A stretch of 58,958 nt of DNA, from positions 1-58,958 of the forward strand of contig ML978313.1 in NCBI GenBank assembly GCA_010015745.1, read 5' to 3'. This document shows, in pieces, positions 1 through 9,311 of this stretch; positions within the stretch are counted from its first letter, which is position 1, and each line of letters starts with the position of its first letter. Position numbers and translations under genes: made by a program. Source of the DNA: Setomelanomma holmii. Lineage: Eukaryota; Ascomycota; Dothideomycetes; Pleosporales; Phaeosphaeriaceae. The notes beneath the pieces were generated by a model, which had not been told where the DNA came from, did not search any database, and saw only the letters and a program-made list of their open reading frames with translations.

Positions 1-425
1 CAAAATGGGCGCCAGATATGGACGCAGTGCGAGCAACAATACGGTTCGCAATAGCAACAGGAAGACTTAACGCAGACTAAACACTAAAACTACTTTAATT
101 ACTAACCTAGCTTATTAACCGCCTCGTGTAACATAGAGCGGACAGCGCTTCAGCTGCCGAAGATAGGATGCTGAACACTTGGAGAAGCCTACTCTGAGCC
201 AGTCTGCCGCCAGCAATACTAACGCACGAGAATTTAATAAAAGATGGAAGATGGAGAGCAAAGGAGCAAGAAGCACAGCATGAGCTTAGTAAGAACAGCA
301 ACACATAGCAGGAAGTGAGGTAAAGAAGATGCAGGGGCTAAATGAGGTTAAGATGTAGCATAAGAAGTGTAGTAGTAGATGAGTGCTAGTAGCCCTTTCG
401 GCTTGGCCGCCGGGCGTTAATAAAA
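1..425 (-). mobile_element. LTR retrotransposon terminus (LTR plus primer-binding-like site)
   Basis: Read on the minus strand, the sequence at 14 to 7 is TGGCGCCC, the usual start of a tRNA primer-binding site just inside a 5' LTR. The preceding ~395 bases, up to about position 425, have no convincing coding frame and look like the LTR. If so, the internal part of the element lies beyond the left edge of the window. The right boundary is inferred from the abrupt end of the MARVEL-like gene at 469 and a short GT-rich tract at 424-438. No target-site duplication can be checked because only one end is present. A Ty3/Gypsy affiliation is a guess from the primer-site type. Confidence 0.5.
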
Positions 426-468
426 TGTGTGTGTGTATACGGGCAACGTCTTTTATGTCGCTGCTTAC

Positions 469-1187
469 CATCTCAATGCAAATCTCCCCAAAGTCGATGT
501 TCTTGTAATCGTAGGCAGGGTCTTGATGTTTGCAAGTCCACGAACTAACATTATAAGCCTGTTCGGCCTCAAGAGTATCGAAGAGATACTTACAGCAGAT
601 CCCAATTCGTCTTTTTCGTATCCCAAGACCCGTAGTACGCGGTCACAACCACCCACACTACCAGGCAGACGGCAGACACAATCATAGTCGTGACGTTTCC
701 AGTCTTTGTCATGCGTCTCACCTGCAAAGCAATTAGCATCGTCACCTTTCCTTTAGAGCACACTTACATTTTTGTTGAAGCTCGCGACGATGAGGAACAG
801 GCTGACTACTCCAGCGACGAGACCGGCGCCAAGGAGCATGTACGATGGGTACAGTTTCAGAGTATCGGGCCAAACCGGAAACTGACCACTACCATTCCGA
901 AAGGGGTTGGTGACATGCTTCGTCTTGCTGTATGTTCGAACCGAGTCGATTAGCACGGCTATGATTGCGACACAAGTCGCGAAGGATAGAACACGTAGCA
1001 CGAGACGAGTTCTGTATAATCCGCGATACTGTTCAATGTCTGGGGCAGAGTTCAGTGCTTGTGCCTCTTGACGGCGCTCAGACAACAAGATTTCCGCGGC
1101 GTTGTTCTCCATGTTGGCTTTCGCACGCACTTTTTGAAGTTGGGATCCTGGGCGAAAGAGTCGAGATGGAAGTGTCGGAGAACCCAC
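469..1187 (-). pseudogene. MARVEL-like four-pass membrane protein, 3'-truncated
   Basis: Three exons join in frame: 1187-768, 721-594 and 544-469, with donors GTAAGT, GTAAGT and GTAAGC. They give 208 codons with at least three hydrophobic spans: after RTRLVLRVLSF, around YMLLGAGLVAGVVSLFLIV, and in TTMIVSAVCLVVWVVV. The stretch TNWDLLSWTCKH followed by FGEICIEM matches a family of small fungal MARVEL-like membrane proteins, where one more transmembrane helix should follow. Here the last exon ends at a good donor, and within about 45 bases the sequence becomes the retrotransposon end, so the final exon is missing or displaced. An alternative start is the internal Met at residue 26. The gene is probably non-functional unless the element is spliced out of a long intron. 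Confidence 0.6.
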
Positions 1188-2137
1188 CGAGAAAGATGTC
1201 GAACAGGAGTTTTGCGCGACATGCTAAGAAATGAGTCGTGCTTACTGTGGGCCCAGACTTACTGCATTCCTGGTTTGGGATCAAGCGACAAAGTGCAACC
1301 CCAAAAATACGACGTCAGGATGTTGGCTTAAAAAGGACGCCGTGGCGTTTGTTCTGCTCTCCAGATGGTCAGCAATGTGGCGCCTCGAACCAATGCTCGT
1401 GCTGCTCCCATCGGCCGATGCAGGTACCCACAACAGCCTAAGCGGGACATGTGCACCGAGCCCAGCTGAGGCTTTCATCTTTCTCCGTCTTCATTTGTGA
1501 GTCGTATTGATTTCCATGCATCAGGACAGGGAAAGAAGGATTTCATGGCCCATGAAGTGTTTGTCCGCGCATTTGGTGCAGAGATGAAAAGGTCAGAACC
1601 GCACTCGGTCTATAATGGGTGCTTTATGTAACAGCCACAATCAGCAGATTCCATCAAAGATGTGATGCTTGGAGCCAGAGTTCGATACCGCTCTAAAGAT
1701 CAGCTTGGACCATTATGCCAGAATCTTAGGCAGTGGACGAAGCTGAAGACGCTCGAACGAGATTCAGACTTGTAGACAGCTTGGCAGTACCCCCTGAGTT
1801 ATGTCTTCTGTACGCATCACGGGGCCTAAAGCTGGTCGGATCAGCGTGAAGTCCGAGCTTGTTTGACGACTCGGCAAACTTCTTGCATTGTCAAGGAACC
1901 ATGAAGAGAAAGATTTCCGATCCGCAGATGGTAACTTAACGTTAACTTATCAGACACGCGTTACGTCAGCAACTGGGCCGTGCATTCGACGCGGCAAGAT
2001 CTCGGCTAGCCACAATTACCGTGCCAAAACATTCCCACCTCTATATGGCCTTCGCTTGTCAGGCCGAACTTTGAGCAGCCTCTGGTGCCAGTTGCAGTGT
2101 TCTGCCGGCTTCCCGCGGTAAACACATTGAGGTCTGC
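1188..2137. other. Intergenic region between divergent genes
   Basis: About 950 bases separate the MARVEL-like gene (minus) from the kinase-like gene (plus). I see no frame with recognisable protein features and no RNA gene. It presumably holds both promoters. Confidence 0.5.
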
Positions 2138-3487
2138 ATGTTTGCTCCACTGCGACGCGTGTTTCGGATTTTTCTACTCCTCTTCTCAGCGCTATTGATT
2201 CGCCGCCTGTTACGATCTTGGTCGGCGACACCAGATGCCATGTCTGCTTCATCGTCACCTCAAGAAGTTGCTTCGGCCTTGCTTGCGGAAAAGGGTCTGC
2301 GGTTGCAATCCCTTAAAGAGATACAATCCTTGTGGGCTGGCTATGGTCAGATCTGCCTCCTTACTGCTACACCAAATTCCTCGCCAGACAACTCAACCGA
2401 ATCGTCCCGTTCGGTGTCCGCAGAGAACTCGAATGTCGCGACTCCACAAGAACGGCAGTCTTTTGTCCTGAAGCTCATTACTCCACCGCCGACCAAGGCA
2501 AACGATGAGGGTCATACCCGGAAGATACTCAGCTATCAGGTGGAGCAGTACTTTTATAGTCACCTGGCTCATCAGTTGCCATCCTCGATTCCAGTAGCAA
2601 AGTGCCTGGGTAGCATCAATCAGCATCATGCCAATGGCACTTCGACGACGGCAATGATTCTCAGCGATCTAAAACAGCAATATCCTATTACTGGGGAGAA
2701 GCGTAACATCTTGTCGCCGATTCAAGTCGACTCTACACTAGACTGGCTCTCGGCGTTTCATGGCGTTTGGTGGCCGCGTGTGAAGGAATGGAACCGCTCC
2801 TCCTTCGTTCGCCCGCCCCTCGAGGAAGTGCAGAATGATGGCGAAGATGCTGCTGAGAAGACTGTCTGGCTCAATGGCGGCTATACGTATCTTGAAACCA
2901 GACGAAAGGAGTATGCAGATTTGGCTGCCGACGAAGATTCAGAGTGGACCGCGGCCTTGGCAAAACCCATAGGAGCTGAAAACCTCTCGGTTGCAGAAAT
3001 GGTCGCCGCGTTCTTAGCACCTGAGATATCAGGCTCATCACCAATCAGTCAATACGAGACGCTGATTCATGGCGATGTCAAATCCGAGAATCTCTTCACA
3101 AGCACATCCGGTGAAATGGTGGCTTTTTATGACTTTCAATATACTGGCCTTGGTCTGGGAGTTTGCGATCTTGCAAAGCTATTCACGTGCTCTGTGCCTA
3201 TGAGTATGCTTGTGGAGGATGAGTACGTGCCACACGCGTTGCCTTTGCAGGAAGGCGAGAAGAAGCTGTTGAAGCGATACTGGAGCAGACTGAAAGCTTC
3301 TAGCGACCGAGACTACGACTGGGACACGTTCTTGTGGCATTGGGAAGTTGCTCTCGTGGACTGGCTTCGTTTTCAAGCAAGCTGGGGTTTTTGGGGCAAT
3401 ACGGAGTGGCTCGAAGCAAGAGTACGAGATATCTTGAAGGACGCTGCATGGACGGATGCCTTAGTGAAGAGTACAGTAACGGTTTGA
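2138..3487 (+). CDS. APH-fold (aminoglycoside phosphotransferase/choline kinase-like) protein
   Basis: Single-exon 449-residue protein starting at an ATG. Residues ~7-24 are hydrophobic with flanking arginines (RIFLLLFSALLIRR), so the N terminus is probably a signal anchor. The kinase-like signature is clear: LIHGDVKSEN with H311, D313 and N318 (the Brenner-type catalytic loop), then AFYDFQ with D332 as the metal-binding aspartate. The following GLGLGVCDLAKLF is typical of fungal APH/EcKinase-like families. These families phosphorylate small molecules. The substrate here cannot be told, and the name does not imply antibiotic resistance. All core residues are present, so an active enzyme is likely. 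The gene ends about 80 bases before a tRNA on the same strand. Confidence 0.8.
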   Translation: MFAPLRRVFRIFLLLFSALLIRRLLRSWSATPDAMSASSSPQEVASALLAEKGLRLQSLKEIQSLWAGYGQICLLTATPNSSPDNSTESSRSVSAENSNVATPQERQSFVLKLITPPPTKANDEGHTRKILSYQVEQYFYSHLAHQLPSSIPVAKCLGSINQHHANGTSTTAMILSDLKQQYPITGEKRNILSPIQVDSTLDWLSAFHGVWWPRVKEWNRSSFVRPPLEEVQNDGEDAAEKTVWLNGGYTYLETRRKEYADLAADEDSEWTAALAKPIGAENLSVAEMVAAFLAPEISGSSPISQYETLIHGDVKSENLFTSTSGEMVAFYDFQYTGLGLGVCDLAKLFTCSVPMSMLVEDEYVPHALPLQEGEKKLLKRYWSRLKASSDRDYDWDTFLWHWEVALVDWLRFQASWGFWGNTEWLEARVRDILKDAAWTDALVKSTVTV

Positions 3488-3569
3488 GTCAAGCGATGAC
3501 CCTGTGCCGGATGTCCCGTAACCGCCTTTATTAGTAAAAATGTTTCCAAGTCAGCGTTTACCCGGCATT

Positions 3570-3652
3570 GCCCGGATGGCCTAGTGGTAAGGCGTCGCAC
3601 TCGTATCACCAACGGTATGCGAAGATCGCCAGTTCGATCCTGGCTCAGGGCA
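3570..3652 (+). tRNA. tRNA-Thr (anticodon CGT) with 11-nt intron
   Basis: Cloverleaf by eye: acceptor GCCCGGA (3570-3576) pairs with TCAGGGC (3645-3651) with one G-A mismatch, and the discriminator is A3652. The D-arm is at 3579-3593, with TAGTGGTA in its loop. The anticodon stem TCGCA (3595-3599) pairs with TGCGA (3618-3622). Loop bases C-T-CGT-A precede an intron at 3606-3616, directly after position 37, the canonical place for nuclear tRNA introns. The T-arm is GCCAG/TTCGATC/CTGGC. The anticodon CGT reads ACG (threonine). A T-run follows as terminator. The 83-base length equals 72 plus 11. Confidence 0.88.
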
Positions 3653-3660
3653 TCTTTTTT
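3653..3660 (+). terminator. RNA polymerase III T-run terminator
   Basis: TCTTTTTT directly follows the tRNA-Thr discriminator base and includes six consecutive T, the standard Pol III stop. Confidence 0.75.
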
Positions 3661-3804
3661 GCTTCTAGTCATATGACGCCTAGAATGTCAGGGTTGATGG
3701 CACCGCTGAAGATTCTGGTTCATTTGAAAATCTCAAAAGCAAGATCTAGACCAGACTCTGTGGACCCCAACTCCACGCCACGCACAGCTTTGTTGTGTCC
3801 TCGC

Positions 3805-5526
3805 TCAATCGATTTTACTCTTCGTGCTGCCATTTCTCGACAAGGGGAAAGCGCCAGGACACTCCGACAGCCTCTGATATTGCAGCGCCATTTCCAAGTT
3901 CTGTTGCAGCTCAGAGTCTGTCTTTGACCCGGAATCGTAGTGGCTTGGAGTTGGCGAAACTCTGCCCTTTGCTGAGCAAGGCGTATCCAAGTCTCCGACC
4001 AATTCCAGCGCAGTCGTACAAGCACCACTTCGAGCTCTCCCTCCGTCACTCTTCTGTGACTCACGGTTCGTGGTTGCTGCAAGCCCCGAGACAGGCGCCA
4101 CCGGCGCTTCACGACTTGGTGGCTTACCAAGATCATCGACTGCGCCAGCTGTCTGGGTGGTGTCAAAGAGCGGTTCAATCGACGTGCCGGCCTCAGCGTT
4201 ACCTCTAGAACAAACCTTCCCCTGGACCGCGTCATCTGCTAACTCTTGGGCATCAGAATTTTCAACTCTTCCAGCATTCGTTGCATTGTTGCTGGTTGAG
4301 CTGCCGCCTAGTCTGCTAAAGCCAACCCACGATTTCCCTGTTTGCTCCCTGAGAAGCCCTTTGGCCTTGGCGCGTCGAGCCTCCCAGTCGACTGTCTTGA
4401 CGCCATTTGCTTCTGCCTCTTTGACGACCTCTTCCGAGTCCTTGCGCGTCCTATCACGTTCCAATTTTAGGCTTTGTTGCCTCTTGTCATCTGCTGAATA
4501 AGAATGCTTCTTATAGCAAGCCTCGGGCGTTTGATGCATGTGGTAGTTGCATTCAGATTCTTGAGGTGGAGGTTGAGACGAGGACACCCCACTAAGCGTC
4601 GTCTGCAACATGATCCCGAGAAATGAATGCGGCGCCTTCTCCAGCTGCAGATTTTGCAAAGCGCCTGGCTGAGCTGCACCGATGCATCTATCAACTATAA
4701 AGCGCGGAAGCACCTCAGGTACTTGAGGATGATCTGAGGAGAAAATGTGATTCACGGTGTCCACCTCTGCGCAAACACCCTTGCCTATCATTTCTTGCAA
4801 CATGTCCATGACACGATCAGAAGATTCCGCATCGTTGATGGCACAGTCCAGCATTTGTGCATTCATAAGCGGCCAGCAGGCCTGCCATATGTACTATTCG
4901 TCCGGCCTCTGAGACGAGCGACACGTTTCTGATGAGCGCCACGGTATGACACCAGTGTTGAACCAAGTTTGGAACAGGTCGAGCGCGAGAGGATCAAAGT
5001 TTGGCAGCGATATCAAGGCATTGTGAGTCGATTCGGACGAAGCGGCGGAGGATCCATTAACAATGATATTCGGACGCGTATGCACACGGAGGTATTGCCT
5101 CGTGAAATATCGAGAAGATGGGTTATGTGTGCCGACAAGTATGTTCAGCGTTGGGGGTGCTGATGGTGATTGTGTTTCGCTGGTTGCGCTTGGTAACGTT
5201 ACGTCGACCGAGCTCTCCACAGACTCTTTGCTGGTGTCTTCAATTTTCGCCTCGAGCGATTTGGTGCAAGCATGCTCCCCATCTGCCATGATCGCCCCGT
5301 TCGAGAAGTTCGCGTTACGCAATACTCCCAGTGGCTTTTCATCGTCGGCATTCGCCTCATCCTTTAGCCATTCGTCAACCGTCACAGGATCCACAATGCC
5401 CTCTTTATGGTCTCGATCGCTGCGAGTGTCTTTACGAGTTCGCCGGCCATCGACAATTTCTGACTTCTTGATGGTATTGCCCTTGGGCGAGGACGACGTG
5501 CTGGACTTGGAAAAACGAAATGGCAT
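3805..5526 (-). CDS. BTB-like protein A with in-frame TAG (one of two divergent paralogs)
   Basis: A reading frame runs from the ATG at 5526 to a stop at 3805 and is interrupted only by a TAG at 4894-4896. Before the stop there is a low-complexity basic N terminus, then TLNILVGTHN and a BTB-like core ending FQTWFNTG. After it, WQACWPLMNAQMLDC and RVMDMLQEMI continue the same fold. Further on, PRFIVDRCIGAA and CNYHMHQTPEACYKK (minus strand, near 4554-4511) match the neighbouring paralog, followed by a disordered tail. BTB proteins are usually adaptors or transcription co-factors, but the partner here is unknown. The TAG falls in the variable loop between strand and helix. I found no in-frame intron with a good donor that removes it, so it is a nonsense mutation, an odd intron or a sequence error. 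Confidence 0.6.
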
Positions 5527-5837
5527 CGTGAATCATGAAAAGAATCCGCTATCGAGATGTGTCAAGAGGTTGCAAGGTACGAATTTCCATAAGATGAAGA
5601 AATGTTGATTTGATGATGCTACAGTGAAGGTTGGCGCACATTTGCGGACAACGACTCAGTGCTCCGTATGTGACAACCTACCGATTAGTCACATCCACAC
5701 CAACAACGCAATCGGATTGATGAGGATCTCACACACGACACATACCACAGCAAACGTGCTTCTCTCACGCGCAAGGATTTGCAAACACTTTCGGCCACTT
5801 TGCCGAATCCTGCGTATCCCCAAAACCGACAAGCACG

Positions 5838-7679
5838 ATGCATTTGCAGCGCCAGAACATCATATCGTCGAATTTCGACGTGCCGCAGACAGTAGCATTT
5901 GTTCTCCCAGGACGCCGAACGTTGTCAGAGAATCTCCCGGCGGAGTCGGTCGTGGTACTTAATTCGATTGCTAAACGATCACGCTACCTTTGCAACCTTA
6001 TCGAACAGCACGCCTCGCAGAAGCCAAAGGCATGGCAGATCGCTCTACACAGGATCGACTGCATGGGATTCAGATTCTACATTGAGTGGTTACGTAATGG
6101 CCATATCGAGTTCAATGCAAACGCGTCTAAGGCTGCAGGCAGCGGACTTTTGTTGCGCGACTGCTTCGACTTGATATTTGCACACATCGTTGGAGCGCAA
6201 TTCGACGAGCCAAGCTTCCAGGATTATATCGTCGACATCATGACAAGCTCGCTTGACGCGTCCCAAACGCCAGACCTTAAGGTGCTGGAGGTCGTCTTCC
6301 TGGAGAAAGGGGCAACGCCTGTCCTGCAACGCTTCGTAGTTGACAGAATGTTCGCAGTCGAACGGAGAATGCTAGGCATGATCAGAGGCTCTGTAGATGC
6401 ACCCGCGATCGGTACGGCAGGATGTGAATATCATGTGCACGGAGATGAGCAATGCTACAAGACTGACGCTAAGTATGCATGCATGCCGACTGCAAACGCG
6501 CTAAGCACCAAGAATGCCTGCCATACCGACTCCAGTGTTGGGACACAAACTGCGGCCGACTCACATTGTCCCTCGATAAGCTCAATAGAGGAAGCAGACA
6601 CTTGGAAGTGTGTAAGCCCAAGGATGAGCAAAGAGCTTTACTTCAGCTCAGCCGAATGGTCCAGGAAAGTTCATGGCTTGAGACCGCGGCCCTGCACACC
6701 AGCTTGGCGCTCGAAAAAGCCTCTTCCAGCCATACCTCCCCTTAGAGCAGGCTCATCGCCATCTACGCCATCTTCGCCATCCTTGGTATTATTTTCTGAG
6801 CGTGGGGTGACTGTAGAATTGCCATCAGTACCTTCTCCACAAAGTTCAAGTCTTCGGTCACATACTGAGCCTTTCGGTACCCAGCAACTTGTTCTCGAAT
6901 GCCTCGCACGTCTAACCCACGATACACCGTCATCGGCACTGCCCTTGGACCTGTCGTCTCCTATGAACACCATCCCGATCCGTGAGCTGGTCTTAGAGTG
7001 TCTGGAGCGCCTCAAAAGCGCGCCCTCAGGCTCCACGTCATCTGCCCAGTCACTATCATCATCATCAGACGAGAGCTCACCAAGGCATTCGGCAGAGTCC
7101 TCACCACTAACGTCTAAGGATGAAAACATACCTCCATTGCAATCGGCTTACCATCACGCGAGGTATGAAGAAAGCTATGACGAACTCCCAGTGTCTTCGC
7201 TTCATCATCCGGACCTTACTCAACGGCATACGAGCAAGTCCAAACACAACGAACTAATATCAACGTCGCCGTCGCCTCCACGAATACCAACATCATACCT
7301 CAGCAGCCCAGAACCCACCCAATCCTCACATGGCCTACCTTCAATACCTTCATTATCGCCAGCCCCACCTTCTTGCATCCCCCTTCTCCATCCCGCTCCA
7401 TCAATCAAGCGCAAACCCGCCCCACCACGCGGCACAGACTGGCTGAAACAATACGACTGCATTAACACCATGATGCGCAACACTCCAGCTCATAATCTCG
7501 TTCAACCCGCGAAGAGGTCGAAGACGGCAAAGTTTAGGGAGATGTTGAAAAGTGAGAGTGCGATTGGCAGGCTGGAGGGCGAGGCGAGTGTGGTGGTGAG
7601 GAAGGGGGGTAGGATTGAAGGAGGTGAGAGAGAAGGGGAGAGGGAGGAGGTTGTGGAGATGATGCCGAGGTGGGCTTGA
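5838..7679 (+). CDS. BTB-like protein B (divergent paralog of protein A)
   Basis: Uninterrupted 613-residue protein. Residues ~14-150 look like a degenerate BTB fold: TVAFVLPGRRTLSEN, FRFYIEWLRNG, LLLRDCFDLIFAHIV and YIVDIMTSSL. Then RFVVDRMFAVERR and CEYHVHGDEQCYK (6424-6462) match the sister gene segment by segment. The second half is Ser/Pro-rich and probably disordered, and contains a twice-used motif (QLVLECLARL and ELVLECLERL). The C terminus is basic then acidic. The two paralogs start 311 bases apart and point away from each other, so they may share a promoter region and probably arose by inverted duplication. Function is unknown. The C-x-Y-H-x-H-x(4-5)-C set could bind zinc, which is inference. 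Confidence 0.7.
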   Translation: MHLQRQNIISSNFDVPQTVAFVLPGRRTLSENLPAESVVVLNSIAKRSRYLCNLIEQHASQKPKAWQIALHRIDCMGFRFYIEWLRNGHIEFNANASKAAGSGLLLRDCFDLIFAHIVGAQFDEPSFQDYIVDIMTSSLDASQTPDLKVLEVVFLEKGATPVLQRFVVDRMFAVERRMLGMIRGSVDAPAIGTAGCEYHVHGDEQCYKTDAKYACMPTANALSTKNACHTDSSVGTQTAADSHCPSISSIEEADTWKCVSPRMSKELYFSSAEWSRKVHGLRPRPCTPAWRSKKPLPAIPPLRAGSSPSTPSSPSLVLFSERGVTVELPSVPSPQSSSLRSHTEPFGTQQLVLECLARLTHDTPSSALPLDLSSPMNTIPIRELVLECLERLKSAPSGSTSSAQSLSSSSDESSPRHSAESSPLTSKDENIPPLQSAYHHARYEESYDELPVSSLHHPDLTQRHTSKSKHNELISTSPSPPRIPTSYLSSPEPTQSSHGLPSIPSLSPAPPSCIPLLHPAPSIKRKPAPPRGTDWLKQYDCINTMMRNTPAHNLVQPAKRSKTAKFREMLKSESAIGRLEGEASVVVRKGGRIEGGEREGEREEVVEMMPRWA

Positions 7680-7874
7680 GAGGTACGTCTTGGGAGGATC
7701 TGAAGGGCACGAGGACTTTTGATTGAACAAAATAGTGCCGAGAAACGACTGTTTCCGCATGTGAGGCTACTAGCATCCAATTATCTGTGTATAAACTTTC
7801 TGTTTCCCAGCCGTGATATCTCGTCTTTCGCAGAGATGCTTTCTGCGCCAACGGTTTGGTCTTCTTCTCATCCC

Positions 7875-9156
7875 TCAGATCAGTTTACCCCAAACTAGTT
7901 CCCGCACCACAGATTCCAGCTTTTGCAATTCTTCCCCGTGCTTCGACCAGCTCGACATCATTTTTGGCCACGTGTAGTTGTGGAATTCGTTGCGCATGCG
8001 CATGAAGCCACCGGCGTCCTTGTACAGTGACAACACAGTCTTGAAGGCTGTGGCAGGCCTTCTATCTATGCCGATCTTCCAGCATTCGTCAAAAGTATTG
8101 GCATCTCGCCGAAGGATCGCGAAGTAGGCGATGGCGAAGAGGATGAGGTCGGATTTCTTGGCATCTTGATTTTGGAGCTGTACATGTGAGGTCAGTAATG
8201 AAATGAGAAGCTGGAGATGTTAATACCGTTTCCAGATGTGCTTGCATGCCAGGAATATCTTGCGGGTCCTTGTTTTGGTTGTTTCCAACACTGCTTTGTA
8301 ACTGCGCCCCATTAGCGAATGCTTGGCTTGACATGAGTACCGAATTCATACCTTCTTGATCTCATGCTGTAGCTCACTCGTATGTTTCTTGTGCTCATCA
8401 AGTTGCGCGCGATGACTTTTGAGGTCTTTTGCATGCTATCAAACGGTTAGCTATAACCTCACGAGACGATGGCTGAGACGTCCTACCTTCTCCTTGGCAT
8501 CTAATAGCTTCGTTAGCGACGTCGACATTTGTGAGGCAAGACTTTGCAGCCCGGTTCTGCGTTCTTGGCGAAAACGATCAGTTTTTGTGTTACAAGTGAA
8601 CTTGCTTCCTCACTTTGCGCACTGCCTCGCTGATTTGGCCGGATGGATTTGACTCTGAAAATGCGTCAGCATTGCTTGAGGCAACGCCCTCGCAGGAATG
8701 GTTGACATCGTTGGTTGTCTTGATACGTTTCGCGGCTGGATCAAGCTCTCCAGACGTGGTATTTGGTCTCTTTGAAGTAGCTTTTTGAGCCGGTAATGAT
8801 ATAAATGTTCTTCTCTTGTTGAGATCGTGCCAATACTGCCGTTCATTTGGTGTCAAATATGGTTCTTTCTTTAATATGCCTTCGACAGTGATGTTCCAGG
8901 CCCACTTGAAAAAAGCATCCTGGTTGATTTTGGCGTCGCATCTGGTATCTTTTGTCATAAGACAGATGCCACCGTGCAAGCTTCTGGCGGTAGGGTAGGG
9001 GAGATTGATATAAGGTTGAGTCTCATTGATGATGGTCAAGAATGTCGCCTTTTTGAGAGCGCTAGATCCAGGCAGCTCACTCCAGACTTCGACATCCTTT
9101 GCCGGTGTTGAGAACGGCGCTCGTTGCGCAGACTTTAGATCTGCCGCGTTAGACAT
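7875..9156 (-). CDS. Hypothetical protein, five exons, probably nuclear
   Basis: Exons 9156-8594, 8556-8487, 8435-8352, 8301-8227 and 8177-7875 join in frame to 364 residues. The first intron is only 37 bases; the others have standard GT-AG ends. Exon 1 holds an ordered segment (PYPTARSLHGGICLMTKD, AFFKWAWNITVEGIL, LTPNERQYWHDLNKRR), then a Lys/Arg-rich stretch with AAKRIKTT like a nuclear localisation signal. Exons 2-4 form a helical, coiled-coil-prone part (TSLTKLLDAKEK, LQHEIKK). The last exon is ordered again (LILFAIAYFAILRR, FMRMRNEFHNY). I do not recognise the family. The frame match across four introns argues for a real gene. Confidence 0.65.
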
Positions 9157-9311
9157 ACTGGTGGGTACGAGAGAGGAAGGAAGGTGGAGTGTTCAAGCGG
9201 TAAGATGTATTGATCAGACTCTGCAGAAGCACGACCTGATGGTCTTGGCTAATGGTGGGGGAGAAGGCCAGGTGAGGGCAGCTGCCACTCACCTTTCGCA
9301 GACCACGTCTC

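Noticed and set aside
1231..1500. Overlapping short frames in the first intergenic region
   Set aside because: No ATG-supported frame with domain features or splice continuity; composition looks non-coding.
3373..3672. Minus-strand 99-codon frame across the tRNA-Thr gene
   Set aside because: It is the antisense of a tRNA and the end of the kinase-like gene; such frames over tRNAs are a known annotation artefact.
4894..4952. An intron removing the TAG in BTB protein A
   Set aside because: The 59-base GTGTCA option shifts the frame, and the 57-base GTCATA option has a poor donor and removes the loop residues after NTG.
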